Shown here in pieces: positions 36,658 through 45,926 of a stretch of DNA of 64,000 nucleotides. A program made the position numbers and the translations under genes. Source of the stretch: Desulfitibacter alkalitolerans DSM 16504 (GTDB lineage: Bacteria > Bacillota > DSM-16504 > Desulfitibacterales > Desulfitibacteraceae); the NCBI RefSeq assembly GCF_000620305.1, contig NZ_KK211106.1:120381-184380 (forward strand). Reading direction: 5' to 3'. Below the pieces are notes generated by a model. The model did not search any database and was not told the DNA's origin. It worked only from the letters and a program-made list of their open reading frames with translations. Positions within the stretch are counted from its first letter, which is position 1, and the number at the start of each line of letters is the position of its first letter.

Positions 36658-37989
36658 ATGGATTATCAAAAACAATTACTATTACAAAATGTCCATAAAT
36701 TTAATATCTTACCGGTCACCTCAGTATGCAACACCTCGTGTATTTTTTGTTCCCATAAACAAAACCCCGGCAATTTACAGGTATACAGTTTTGGCAGCCT
36801 ATCCATGGAGACCATTGATTTGCTGCTGTCTTTTTTGGACAAGAACAAGAAAATCATCATCGGGGAATCGGCTACAAGGCTTATAGAAGGGGAACCCTTC
36901 TGCAATCCGAATTTTAAGGAAATTTTATCTAAATTAAGACGCACTTTCCCAGATACACCCCTGTCAATCACCACTAATGGCATAATCCTTGATGATGAAT
37001 GGTTTAAGTTTTTAACAGATATTAAACCATTAGAGATAAACTACTCAATAAACTGTATAAACCCAAAAAACAGAAAAATCATCATGGGCAGCAGAGTAAC
37101 AAATAATCCTGAATATGTCCTGGGAAAACTGGCATCCCACTCAATCAATTATCATGGAAGCCTGGTGGCCATGAACTGGTTGACAGGCTGGGAGGAGCTT
37201 GAGGAAACCATCGCCCTGGTGGACAAAAATGCTGGCTCAACAATACGTGTGTTTCTTCCTGGTCATACAAAATTAGCACCACAAAGCCTTAGGTTTCCCC
37301 AAAGTTATGAATATGAACTAAGGGATAGTGTGGAAAAGCTTAGAACAAGATACAGTATTCCAATAACCCTGGAGCCGTCCCTTATTACCAATTTGGAACC
37401 TGAAGTAATTGGAGTTATCAAGAATTCACCAGCTGCTTTATGCGGAATTATCAAGGGGGATATTATAAAACAGGTGGATGGTGTTAATGTTTTAACAAGA
37501 TATGACGCTTTTAGCCTTGTGAGAAAAAAGGCCAATACGAATTTAAAGCTTTTAAGGAAGGGAACTGGGATTCACATAGAGATGCTTAAAGCAGCAGGGG
37601 AAGCCTCGGGACTTGTAATGGACTATGACATTGACAGCTCAATTAGAGAGGATATTAGAAGAATTTGTATTAGGAATAGAAGAAAAAAAATTTGGATTAT
37701 GGCTTCTAAGCTGGGTGCTCCCATTCTCAGGGAGCTTTTAAAAGACATGGATGCAGAAGCAGAGGTTGTGGAAACAGAAAATTTATTTTTTGGCGGCTCA
37801 ATTGTGTGTGCAGGCTTATTGACAGTTGATGATTTTCTAATGGCTTATGAAAAGATCAGAGCTAGAGCTGCACAAGGGAACGTATTAGTCCTGCCGGCCA
37901 TAGCCTTTGACCAGCAGGGCAGGGATTTAACAGGCTGCTATTATCATGAGGTTGAGAAAGAAACAGGCATAAGTACTATATTACTTTAA
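36658..37989 (+). CDS. Radical SAM protein with embedded PDZ domain
   Basis: A protein of 443 residues. The radical SAM cluster is C24-NTS-C28-IF-C31, followed by a half-barrel (SITTNGIILDD). A PDZ-like module lies at about 250-315 (GVIKNSPAALCGIIKGDIIKQVDG) and is followed by an unrecognised C-terminal domain of about 130 residues. DUF512 proteins also join PDZ to radical SAM, but with the PDZ first. Substrate and reaction are unknown. The ribosome binding site is poor: AGCAGG lies about 20 bases upstream. Confidence 0.8.
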   Translation: MDYQKQLLLQNVHKFNILPVTSVCNTSCIFCSHKQNPGNLQVYSFGSLSMETIDLLLSFLDKNKKIIIGESATRLIEGEPFCNPNFKEILSKLRRTFPDTPLSITTNGIILDDEWFKFLTDIKPLEINYSINCINPKNRKIIMGSRVTNNPEYVLGKLASHSINYHGSLVAMNWLTGWEELEETIALVDKNAGSTIRVFLPGHTKLAPQSLRFPQSYEYELRDSVEKLRTRYSIPITLEPSLITNLEPEVIGVIKNSPAALCGIIKGDIIKQVDGVNVLTRYDAFSLVRKKANTNLKLLRKGTGIHIEMLKAAGEASGLVMDYDIDSSIREDIRRICIRNRRKKIWIMASKLGAPILRELLKDMDAEAEVVETENLFFGGSIVCAGLLTVDDFLMAYEKIRARAAQGNVLVLPAIAFDQQGRDLTGCYYHEVEKETGISTILL

Positions 37990-38137
37990 TAACCTTTCCA
38001 TGGATAACCATGGACTTTCAAAAATTATTAAGGTATTCTACTTACATTGAAAGGTTTTGTGAAAGTTAATTTTTTTATGTTTTATGTAAGGCTAATTAAT
38101 AAAAGGAATCTATAATTTATTGTCGAATACCAGTTTT

Positions 38138-38164
38138 TATAGGTTTTTTCCTGGAAAACCTATA
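38138..38164. promoter_or_regulatory. 10-bp inverted repeat upstream of formate dehydrogenase operon
   Basis: TATAGGTTTT (38138-38147) and AAAACCTATA (38155-38164) are perfect complements with a 7-base spacer, about 105 bases before the first gene. An operator or leader hairpin is likely. Another pair, AACCTTTC/GAAAGGTT (37991-37998 and 38049-38056), may end the previous transcript. Confidence 0.45.
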
Positions 38165-38269
38165 CCTACTTTATGTAAAATATTAGTATATATTTAATTT
38201 TACTAGCAGTTGAAATTTATAGTGAATTCATAAATTTTGGGTTTTTGGAGAATGGAAGGAGGCAAAAAC

Positions 38270-38761
38270 ATGTGTCAATGCTGCTGTTCCAATCAGACAG
38301 TTGTGGATCCTAAAAGCCAACAACTAGAAGAGGCGCTAAAAAAGTACAGCGGTAAAAAAGGAGCGCTAATACCAGTACTACAAGAGGCGCAGGATATATA
38401 TGGGTATCTACCGGAAGAGGTCATGGTGGAAATTGGGGAAAAGCTCAGTATTCCTGTAAGCAAGGTCTATGGTGTAGCTACTTTTTACGCTCAGTTTCAC
38501 TTAAAACCAAGGGGCAGAAACATCATTAGAATTTGTTTAGGAACTGCGTGTCATGTAAGGGGAGGAGCCAAGATCTTAGAAAAACTAGAAGAGACACTGC
38601 AGATAAAAGACGGCGAGACAACGCAAGACTTGGAATTCACGTTAGAATCAGTTGCTTGTATTGGGGCCTGCGGTCTTGCCCCTGTAATTATGATTAATGA
38701 CGATACACATGGCAGGTTAACTCCTGATGCTGTTTCTAAAGTGATAAAACAATATCAGTAG
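38270..38761 (+). CDS. NuoE-like [2Fe-2S] subunit (24 kDa type)
   Basis: This 163-residue thioredoxin-fold ferredoxin has the four cluster cysteines in CLGTACHVRG and CIGACGLAP, with KVYGVATFYAQF upstream. It pairs with a NuoF-like subunit to take electrons from NAD(P)H. ATG 38270 follows GGAAGGAGG. The resulting N-terminus MCQCCC is unusually cysteine-rich. It belongs with the formate dehydrogenase two genes on. Confidence 0.9.
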   Translation: MCQCCCSNQTVVDPKSQQLEEALKKYSGKKGALIPVLQEAQDIYGYLPEEVMVEIGEKLSIPVSKVYGVATFYAQFHLKPRGRNIIRICLGTACHVRGGAKILEKLEETLQIKDGETTQDLEFTLESVACIGACGLAPVIMINDDTHGRLTPDAVSKVIKQYQ

Positions 38762-38776
38762 GGAGGTGCTCTTAAG

Positions 38777-40564
38777 TTGGATAAAAAACGAATTCTGATT
38801 TGTGCTGGTACAGGCTGTGTTTCTTCTGGCTCCAACAAGGTTGAAGCCAAACTAAAGGAAACAATTAAAGAAAAAGGGCTGCAGGATGATGTTCAAGTAG
38901 TCATTACTGGCTGCCACGGCTTTTGTGAACAGGGTCCTCTGCTAATTGTAGAACCAGAGGATTTATTTTATTGTCGAGTAGAAGAAACGGATATAGATGA
39001 GATTGTTGATAAAACACTAGTAAATAATGAGGTAATAGATAGGCTGCTATTTGAAGATCCCCAGAAAAAAGAAAAAGCTAAAACCTTCCATGACATTGAT
39101 TTTTACAATAAGCAACAGAGGCTTGTATTAAAAAATTGTGGTCATATTAATCCTGAAAATATAGATGAATATCTAGCCCAGGATGGGTATGCTGCCTTAG
39201 AAAAGGTCTTGAAAAATATGAATCAGGTAGAAGTCATAGAAGAAGTTAAAAAATCCGGCCTCAGGGGAAGAGGTGGTGGCGGATTTTCCACTGGTTTGAA
39301 ATGGGAATTTACTTATAAAGCTCAAGGTGATAAGAAATATGTGGTTTGTAATGCAGATGAGGGTGACCCTGGTGCTTTTATGGATAGAAGCCTTCTGGAG
39401 GGGGACCCCCATATCATTATTGAGGGTATGCTCATTTGCGGCTATGCTATTGGGGCAGATGAAGGCTATGTATATGTTCGAGCTGAGTATCCACTGGCAA
39501 TAAAGAGGCTGCAGAGAGCCATCAGCCAGGCTGAAGAAAGGGGCTACCTTGGGACTAATATTCTGGGTACAAACTTTAGCTTTAAACTGAATATTAAAGC
39601 TGGTGCAGGAGCATTTGTTTGTGGTGAAGAAACTGCCCTGTTAATTTCAATAGAAGGCAACAGGGGAATGCCTAAAGTAAGACCTCCCTATCCTGCTACA
39701 AAAGGCCTATGGGATAAACCTACCACAATTAACAATGTAGAAACCTTCGGTAATATTCCGGTGATTTTTAGAAAAGGTGCAGAGTGGTTTGCAGGTATAG
39801 GAACAGAAAAAAGCAAGGGAACAAAGGTTTTTGCTTTAACAGGTAAAGTTAATAATACTGGCCTGGTGGAAGTTCCCATGGGGATTAGTATCAGGAAAAT
39901 AATCTTTGATATAGGCGGAGGTATCAAGGATAATGGCCAATTTAAAGCCGTACAAATTGGCGGACCCTCTGGTGGATGTATTCCCTCAGAGCTTTTAGAT
40001 CTGCCAGTTGATTATGATTCCCTGACACAAGCAGGGGCCATGATGGGCTCAGGAGGGCTTGTCATCATGGATGAAAAAACTTGTATGGTTGACCTGTCCA
40101 GGTTCTTTTTAAACTTTACACAAAAGGAATCATGCGGCAAATGCACGCCCTGCAGGGAAGGCACCAAGAGAATGCTTGAGATACTAATTAGAATTACCGA
40201 GGGTGCAGGAGTACCTGAAGATATAGAAATTCTAAAAAAACTAGGTGAAAACATTAAAAAGACTTCATTATGCGGATTGGGTCAGACAGCACCAAACCCG
40301 GTGCTTTCAACTTTAAGGTACTTTGAAGATGAATATTGGGCACACATAAAAGACAAGAAGTGCCCCGCTGGTGCATGTAAAGAGCTGGTAACCTACAGGA
40401 TTAATCCAGATCTTTGTAACGGATGTACTTTATGTGCAAGGAGCTGTCCTGTTAATGCAATTACAGGGGAAAAGAAAGAAATTCACTTTATTGATCCTGA
40501 TAAATGCACAAGATGTGGTGTCTGTATTACCAAGTGTAAAAAAGGCGCTATATATTTAGCTTAA
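38777..40564 (+). CDS. NuoF-like NADH-binding flavoprotein with extra ferredoxin domain
   Basis: A protein of 595 residues. An N-terminal thioredoxin-like [2Fe-2S] domain (residues 1-90) is followed by the FMN/NAD(H) domain with GLRGRGGGGFSTG. The [4Fe-4S] ligands are in ESCGKCTPCREG and SLCGLGQ. A C-terminal 2[4Fe-4S] ferredoxin has CNGCTLCARSCP and CTRCGVCITKC. Such HydB/NuoF-type subunits couple NAD(H), often with ferredoxin, to hydrogenases or formate dehydrogenases. The start is TTG, with GGGAGG upstream. Confidence 0.92.
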   Translation: MDKKRILICAGTGCVSSGSNKVEAKLKETIKEKGLQDDVQVVITGCHGFCEQGPLLIVEPEDLFYCRVEETDIDEIVDKTLVNNEVIDRLLFEDPQKKEKAKTFHDIDFYNKQQRLVLKNCGHINPENIDEYLAQDGYAALEKVLKNMNQVEVIEEVKKSGLRGRGGGGFSTGLKWEFTYKAQGDKKYVVCNADEGDPGAFMDRSLLEGDPHIIIEGMLICGYAIGADEGYVYVRAEYPLAIKRLQRAISQAEERGYLGTNILGTNFSFKLNIKAGAGAFVCGEETALLISIEGNRGMPKVRPPYPATKGLWDKPTTINNVETFGNIPVIFRKGAEWFAGIGTEKSKGTKVFALTGKVNNTGLVEVPMGISIRKIIFDIGGGIKDNGQFKAVQIGGPSGGCIPSELLDLPVDYDSLTQAGAMMGSGGLVIMDEKTCMVDLSRFFLNFTQKESCGKCTPCREGTKRMLEILIRITEGAGVPEDIEILKKLGENIKKTSLCGLGQTAPNPVLSTLRYFEDEYWAHIKDKKCPAGACKELVTYRINPDLCNGCTLCARSCPVNAITGEKKEIHFIDPDKCTRCGVCITKCKKGAIYLA

Positions 40565-40631
40565 AATCTAGTATTAATGGAGCTTTCACTTTCTAAAGGA
40601 GAAATATTAGTAAAAAAGGAGGGTGTCTAAA

Positions 40632-43322
40632 ATGGGTAATGTATCCTTAACTATTGATGGGAAACAGGTACAGGTGCCTTCAGGAATTACAGTTCTTGAG
40701 GCAGCTCGCCTGACAGGAATAAATATTCCCAATCTTTGTTATGATAAGGAATTGACAAGTCCTGGGGCCTGTCGCTTATGTGTTGTTTCCATTGAAGGCG
40801 CAAGGAATTTACCTGCTTCCTGTGTTACAGAAGTATGGGAAGGCATGGTTGTTAATACTGCAACACCAGAGGTTTTAGAAGCAAGGAAAACAATTCTAGA
40901 GCTGCTCCTTGCAAATCATCCTAATGACTGTATGACCTGTGAAAAAAGCGGGGAATGCCGCTTACAGGATTATGCTTATGAATATGGAATTAGAGAGGTA
41001 TCTTATAAGGGTGAAGTAACTTGTCATGAATTTGATGATACAAATCCCTTTATATTTAGAGATAACAATAAATGTATCCTTTGTGGCAAGTGTGTTAGAG
41101 TTTGTGATGAAGTTGTGGGAAGACATATTTATGGATGGGCAAATAGGGGTTTCCAGACCAGTGTGGTTCCTACACTAGGTAAGGATCTTGAGAAAACTGA
41201 TTGTGTTTTCTGTGGAAGCTGTGTATCTGTATGTCCGGTAGGCGCTATAATTGAAAAGGATATGATGGGCAGGGCAAGAAAGTGGGAGCTTGAGAAGGTG
41301 AAAACCATCTGCCCATACTGTGGCACAGGATGTACAATTGAACTTAATGTTAAAGCTGGAAAAATCCTTGGGGTGACCTCCACAGAAGAGGGTACGGTTA
41401 ATGGAAGGGCCCTTTGTGTTAAAGGACGCTTTGGTTATAGCTTTATTCAGCATCCAGATAGATTAAAGACGCCGCTGATTAAGGAAAATGGTAAATTTAG
41501 AGAAGCAACCTGGGAGGAAGCCATTAAATTTACTGCTGGAAAACTATCCAAGGTTAAAGAGCAGTATGGCAATGACAGCTTTGCTGCCTTAACATCAGCA
41601 AGGGTTACCACTGAGGATAATTACGTTTTTGGTAAATTCGCACGCGCGGTGATAGGGACTAACAACATTGATCACTGCGCCCGTCTCTGACACTCTGCTA
41701 CTGTCGCTGGTCTAGCGGCTGCATTTGGTAGTGGAGCAATGACTAATTCAATTGATGAGATAGCAGATGCTGACTTCATATTCGCTAGTGGAACAAATAC
41801 CACAGAAACCCATCCAATTATTAGTTTGAAAGTTAGAAAGGCCCTTGACAGTGGTGCAAAACTGGTGGTGGCCGATCCAAGAAAGACTGAAATGGCAGAG
41901 CTGGCACATACCTATCTGCCAATTGCTGCAGGCAGCGACCTGGCATTATTAAATGCCATGGCCCATGTCATTATCAAGGAAGAATTATATAATAAGGAAT
42001 TTGTAGAGGAAAGAACAGAAGGCTTTGAGGAATTAAAGGCAGGTATTGAAAAATACACTCCTGAATACGCTGAGAGCATTACAGGCGTTGCTGCAGATGT
42101 TATCAGGCAGGTTGCCAGAGACTATGCTGTTTCTGAAAAGTCAACAATCCTTTATACCATGGGGATTACCCAGCATATTACCGGTACAGACAATGTCCTG
42201 GGAATTGCTAACCTGGCCCTTTTAACTGGACACATTGGCAGAAAATCTACAGGTGTTAACCCACTTCGTGGACAAAACAATGTTCAAGGTGCCTGTGATA
42301 TGGGTGGTCTTCCAAATGTTTACCCTGCATATCAGCCTGTAAATGATCCAGAAGTTAGAGCCAAATTTGAAAAAGCCTGGGGAGTCCAGTTAAACCCAAA
42401 TCCAGGCTTAACCCTTGGGGAAATGTTTAAAGAGGCGAGACATGGAACTATCAAGTCCATGTATATTATAGGTGAAAACCCTGCTATTAGCGATCCTGAT
42501 ACAAATCATGTTGTTGAAGCTCTAGAAAAATTGGAATTTCTAGTTGTTCAGGATATCTTCCTAACAGAGACTGCCCAGCTTGCAGATGTTGTACTGCCAG
42601 CGGCCAGCTTTGCAGAAAAGGACGGTACCTTTGTCAATACTGAAAGAAGGGTGCAGAGGGTGAATAAAGCCATTGAGCCTGTTGGAAACAGCAAGCCTGA
42701 TTGGGAGATTATACAGCTAATAGCACAGGAAATGGGTTATCCAATGAACTACTCCTCGCCAGCAGAGATCATGGATGAGATAGCAGCTGTTGCTCCCTCT
42801 TATGGAGGTATAAGCTATAAAAGATTGGCACAGGAGAAGGATGGCTTACAGTGGCCGTGCCCAACAGCAGATCATCCAGGTACTGTCTTTCTCCATTCTG
42901 GGAAGTTTACAAGGGGTAAGGGAAAGATGTTCTTTGTTGAATATGTTCCTCCTGCAGAGCAGACAGATGAGGAATATCCCCTTGTACTGACAACTGGAAG
43001 GAAGCTGTGGCACTATCATACCGGCACCATGACCAGACGCTCTGCGGGCTTGGATTGGAAGCTTCCTGAAGAAAGAATTGAGATTAACCCGGCAGAAGCC
43101 AGGAAGTACTGCCTGCAGACTGGTGACAGAATCAGGCTGTCATCCCGCAGGGGAAGCATTGAATCAACTGTAGAGGTAACTGATAGGGTTCAGCCTGGTC
43201 TGGTATTTGGATCCTTCCACTTTAAAGAAGCAGCTATCAACAAGCTGACAAATACTGCCTATGATCCAAAGGCCAAGATACCTGAGCTAAAGGTATGTGC
43301 AGTAAAGCTAGAAAAAATTTAA
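40632..43322 (+). CDS. fdhA: Selenocysteine formate dehydrogenase alpha subunit
   Basis: An 896-residue protein in which codon 353 is an in-frame UGA (41688-41690) read as selenocysteine. It begins with a [2Fe-2S] domain, a His-Cys3 [4Fe-4S] site (HPNDCMTCEKSGEC) and a 2[4Fe-4S] ferredoxin (CILCGKC, CVFCGSC). The molybdopterin domain starts at CPYCGTGC. The active-site context DHCARL-U-HSATVAGL matches FdhF (CARV-U-H). The frame is unbroken across the UGA, and a SECIS hairpin follows. With the NuoE/F-like subunits it should couple formate/CO2 to NAD(H), possibly with ferredoxin. ATG 40632 follows GGAGGG. Confidence 0.95.
41688..41728 (+). promoter_or_regulatory. UGA selenocysteine codon and bacterial SECIS element
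   Basis: After UGA (41688-41690), eighteen bases lead to an apical GGTCT loop (41709-41713) closed by CGCT/AGCG and extended by further pairs. The same 18-base spacing and GGUCU loop occur in Escherichia coli fdhF as I recall it. This should recruit SelB. Confidence 0.9.
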
Positions 43323-43327
43323 GGAAA

Positions 43328-43378
43328 GGGGACACACCTGCTGAAGATGGAGTTATTCTCCAAGGCAGGAATGTCCCC
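43328..43378. repeat. GGGGACA...TGTCCCC hairpin element
   Basis: GGGGACA (43328-43334) and TGTCCCC (43372-43378) enclose nested CCTGC/GCAGG and GGAG/CTCC stems, giving a long stem-loop just after fdhA. It resembles the elements at 10697 and 30193. It may act as a REP-like repeat or mRNA stabiliser. Confidence 0.5.
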
Positions 43379-43394
43379 AAATTTCAAGAATAAG

Positions 43395-43423
43395 GGGCCT
43401 TGCCTGCATTACAGGTAAGGCCC
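43395..43423. terminator. Terminator between fdhA and patatin gene
   Basis: GGGCCTTGCCTG (43395-43406) pairs with CAGGTAAGGCCC (43412-43423) with one G-U pair around a 5-base loop. It sits between convergent genes and probably serves both directions. Confidence 0.75.
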
Positions 43424-43427
43424 TATC

Positions 43428-44249
43428 TTAAACTAACAACTCTTTAAGAGCTGTTAGATTCTCATAAACAGCTTTTTTACCTATTTCCACCAATTCGGTA
43501 GTTTTATTAATCTCCCAGAAGTTGACTTTTCCTGTATTAGGCTCTATTATTATATTAGCGTAGGATGTAAGAATTGTTTCGCTAAGTCGTTTGCCCATGA
43601 TGCTGATTGTCTGCATTATAAGATGAGGTGCACTGTCTATATTAGAGGATAAGCCAAAGTTTAGATTTACACCTACTATTTTTTCTGCACCCAAGTGCTT
43701 TAAGATGTCAGCAGGCACATGACTTACCAGAGAACCATCTACAAGGGTATCCTTACCTATTTTTTTTGGAACAAATATGGCTGGTATTGAAATACTGGCT
43801 CTTACTGCCTCCCAGGGTTGAGCCTGACTTGAAAAAGTATAATCCTTTGCTCTGGCTTTGGCCAGGTCTGAACTGGTAAATACTATTCCCCTGCCGGTTT
43901 CCACGTTTGTGGTAACCACAGCCAGCTTTGGTGAAAGCTGATTAAAGCTCTTACCCCTGGTTAAGGCTCTTAAGGCTACTTCTATGTAATCACCCTTGAT
44001 TAAGCCTGCAGGAAACTTTAAAGCTTGTGTAGAATACCCTTTAGATAAAAGACTGTTTTCATATTGTGATACTAGCGACACCATTTTTGCTGGCGGTATT
44101 CCTGAGCAGTATAATAGTCCAACTATTGAACCGGCACTACTGCCGGCAATAATATCTGGATACAATGCGTTTTCTAAAAGACCCTGGAGGATTCCTATGT
44201 GGACGGCTCCACGGATACCACCGCCACTGAGGGCAAGACCAAATTTCAA
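43428..44249 (-). CDS. Patatin-like phospholipase
   Basis: A protein of about 273 residues. The oxyanion hole is GLALSGGGIRG, the nucleophile elbow is GSSAG, and the catalytic aspartate is in DGSLVSH. It is a small bacterial patatin (RssA/YlbK type) that likely hydrolyses acyl esters in membrane lipids. TTG at 44249 is preferred because AAGGAG lies about 10 bases upstream; GTG 44258 is in frame but almost touches that site. It is divergent from the Moco operon. Confidence 0.88.
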   Translation of the reverse strand: MKFGLALSGGGIRGAVHIGILQGLLENALYPDIIAGSSAGSIVGLLYCSGIPPAKMVSLVSQYENSLLSKGYSTQALKFPAGLIKGDYIEVALRALTRGKSFNQLSPKLAVVTTNVETGRGIVFTSSDLAKARAKDYTFSSQAQPWEAVRASISIPAIFVPKKIGKDTLVDGSLVSHVPADILKHLGAEKIVGVNLNFGLSSNIDSAPHLIMQTISIMGKRLSETILTSYANIIIEPNTGKVNFWEINKTTELVEIGKKAVYENLTALKELLV

Positions 44250-44311
44250 TGTAATCACTCTCCTTATGTAATGTATGCAGCTAAGCGTAAGGGTGTTACA
44301 AAAGAATAGAA

Positions 44312-44447
44312 CTATCTCCGAGTCAATAAGTCTAAGGCTTTTGCTATGACTTTTGACCTGTAGGTATTAGGGGAAACCTTAATGCCTCCCGTATTTGGAA
44401 AGGAGGACTTGAATATAAGGCACCTTTCCTGAATAGGTGTTTTTTAT
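44312..44447 (+). promoter_or_regulatory. Molybdenum/tungsten cofactor riboswitch with terminator
   Basis: The leader of the Moco operon contains conserved Moco-motif blocks: CTCCGAG (44316-44322), GGGGAAACC (44370-44378), GCCTCCCG (44384-44391) and GGAAAGGAGG (44398-44407). A CACCT/AGGTG hairpin (44421-44439) with a T-run follows. GGAAAGG (44398-44404) can instead pair with CCTTTCC (44423-44429), which overlaps the terminator's 5' arm. This implies ligand-stabilised termination, i.e. an OFF switch. Whether it responds to Mo or W cofactor cannot be told. Confidence 0.85.
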
Positions 44448-44524
44448 TTTGCTGTACAGAGGGGGCTATCATGGGAATGGGTTTATTGGTGCTCCTCATG
44501 TAATAAAATAGGGAGGTGTATAAG

Positions 44525-44704
44525 ATGGTTGAACAGTTGGACAAGATAGCCAGAGAAATGCAGTATATTGTTAAGGACGGAAAAATAACCTGTGCTCAGG
44601 CAAGGAAGCTGGCAGAAGACTTGAAGGTTTCCTATAGTGATGTGGGAGCCGCTGCCGATGAGCTGAAAATAAAGATTCATAAATGTCAATTGGGGTGTTT
44701 TTAA
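44525..44704 (+). CDS. Small protein leading the Moco operon, CQLGCF C-terminus
   Basis: A protein of 59 residues that I do not recognise. It is helical and charged, like a small helix-turn-helix or scaffold protein (KITCAQARKLAEDLKVSYSDVG), and ends in a two-cysteine motif CQLGCF. AGGGAGGTG precedes ATG 44525. The stop overlaps the moeA ATG by one base, so it is translationally coupled and likely real. A role in Mo/W handling or regulation is a guess from position. Confidence 0.65.
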   Translation: MVEQLDKIAREMQYIVKDGKITCAQARKLAEDLKVSYSDVGAAADELKIKIHKCQLGCF

Positions 44705-45921
44705 TGCTCAATGTTTTAACAGTGGATGAAGCAATAGCTATTATCAATAAAAACTTTAAACCGTCTCTTGGTATTGAAAGGGTGGACTTGCTTAATGCAT
44801 TAGGCAGGTGCCTTGCAGAGGATATTTATTCCAGGGAGTCAATTCCCGGGTTTACAAGATCCACAATGGACGGATTTGCAGTAAGCTCCTTTGATACCTT
44901 TGGAGCTTCCCCTTCCCAGCCCAGCTATTTGCAGGTGGTGGGAGATATTAAAATGGGAGAAGTTCCTAATGCAGTCCTTAACCCAGAGGAGGCTTTTAAA
45001 ATTGCTACTGGAGGAGCCTTGCCTGGGGGAAGTGATGCTGTTGTAATGCTTGAGGAAACTGAATGGTTGGATGATAATACAATTGGTATACTCAAACCCG
45101 TAGCTCCAGGAGAAAATGTTATATTTAAAGGAGAAGATGTGAAAGAAGGGCAAAGGGTGTGCTGTAAAAACAGCATTATTAGACCCCAGGATTTAGGTGT
45201 ACTTGCAGGAATAGGGATTACAAAGGTCCCTGTATTTAACAGAATAAAAATTGGCATTCTAAGCACGGGCAACGAAATTGTGGCACCTGAAATTAAAGAA
45301 CTGCAGCCAGGAAAGATAAGGGATATTAATTCTTATACCATATATGGCCTTGTAAAGGAAATGAATGCGGAAGCCAGCTTTTATGGAATAGTTCCTGATG
45401 AATTCCAGATGCTTAAAAAAACAACAGAAAGGGCACTTAATGAAAATCATATAGTTGTTTTATCTGGTGGAAGCTCTGTTGGAACCAAGGACTTAACAGC
45501 TAGAGTATTGGAGGAGCTGCCCGGCTTCAAGCAGCTTTTCCATGGCATATCAATTAAGCCGGGCAAACCAACCCTGGCTGCTGCCAATGGGGATAAGCTT
45601 ATTGTGGGGCTGCCAGGTCATCCTGTTTCAGCCATGGTTGTTTTTGATGTTATCATAGGCCCTTTCTTAACAGATAAATCAAAGGCACCTAAATGTACTG
45701 CCATCATGGGTTCTAATGTGGCTTCTTCCCCAGGGAGGCAGGATTATGTAAGGGTAAGGCTAATAGAAGAGAGCGGATATTTAAAAGCTGAGCCTATTTT
45801 AGGCAAATCAGGACTAATATCAACCATGTTAGACAGTGAAGGCTTTGTGGTAATACCATTGGATAAAGAAGGAATAGCAGCAGGTGAAAAGGTAGAAGTA
45901 GAATTATACGGGGGCAGGTGA
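44704..45921 (+). CDS. moeA: Molybdopterin molybdenumtransferase MoeA
   Basis: This 405-residue protein inserts molybdate into adenylylated molybdopterin. The conserved SIPGFTRSTMDGFAV, GDIKMGEVP, GGALPGGSDAVVMLEET and GKPTLAA/GLPGHPVSA motifs are present. ATG 44704 follows GGGGTG at 6 bases; the in-frame ATG at 44683 lies in the upstream small gene. A second MoeA follows directly, perhaps specialised for the other metal. Confidence 0.93.
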   Translation: MLNVLTVDEAIAIINKNFKPSLGIERVDLLNALGRCLAEDIYSRESIPGFTRSTMDGFAVSSFDTFGASPSQPSYLQVVGDIKMGEVPNAVLNPEEAFKIATGGALPGGSDAVVMLEETEWLDDNTIGILKPVAPGENVIFKGEDVKEGQRVCCKNSIIRPQDLGVLAGIGITKVPVFNRIKIGILSTGNEIVAPEIKELQPGKIRDINSYTIYGLVKEMNAEASFYGIVPDEFQMLKKTTERALNENHIVVLSGGSSVGTKDLTARVLEELPGFKQLFHGISIKPGKPTLAAANGDKLIVGLPGHPVSAMVVFDVIIGPFLTDKSKAPKCTAIMGSNVASSPGRQDYVRVRLIEESGYLKAEPILGKSGLISTMLDSEGFVVIPLDKEGIAAGEKVEVELYGGR

Positions 45922-45926
45922 AAAGG

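Noticed and set aside
41688..41738. Formate dehydrogenase as a frameshifted or truncated gene
   Set aside because: The UGA sits at the known Sec position with a SECIS hairpin, and the frame continues unbroken.
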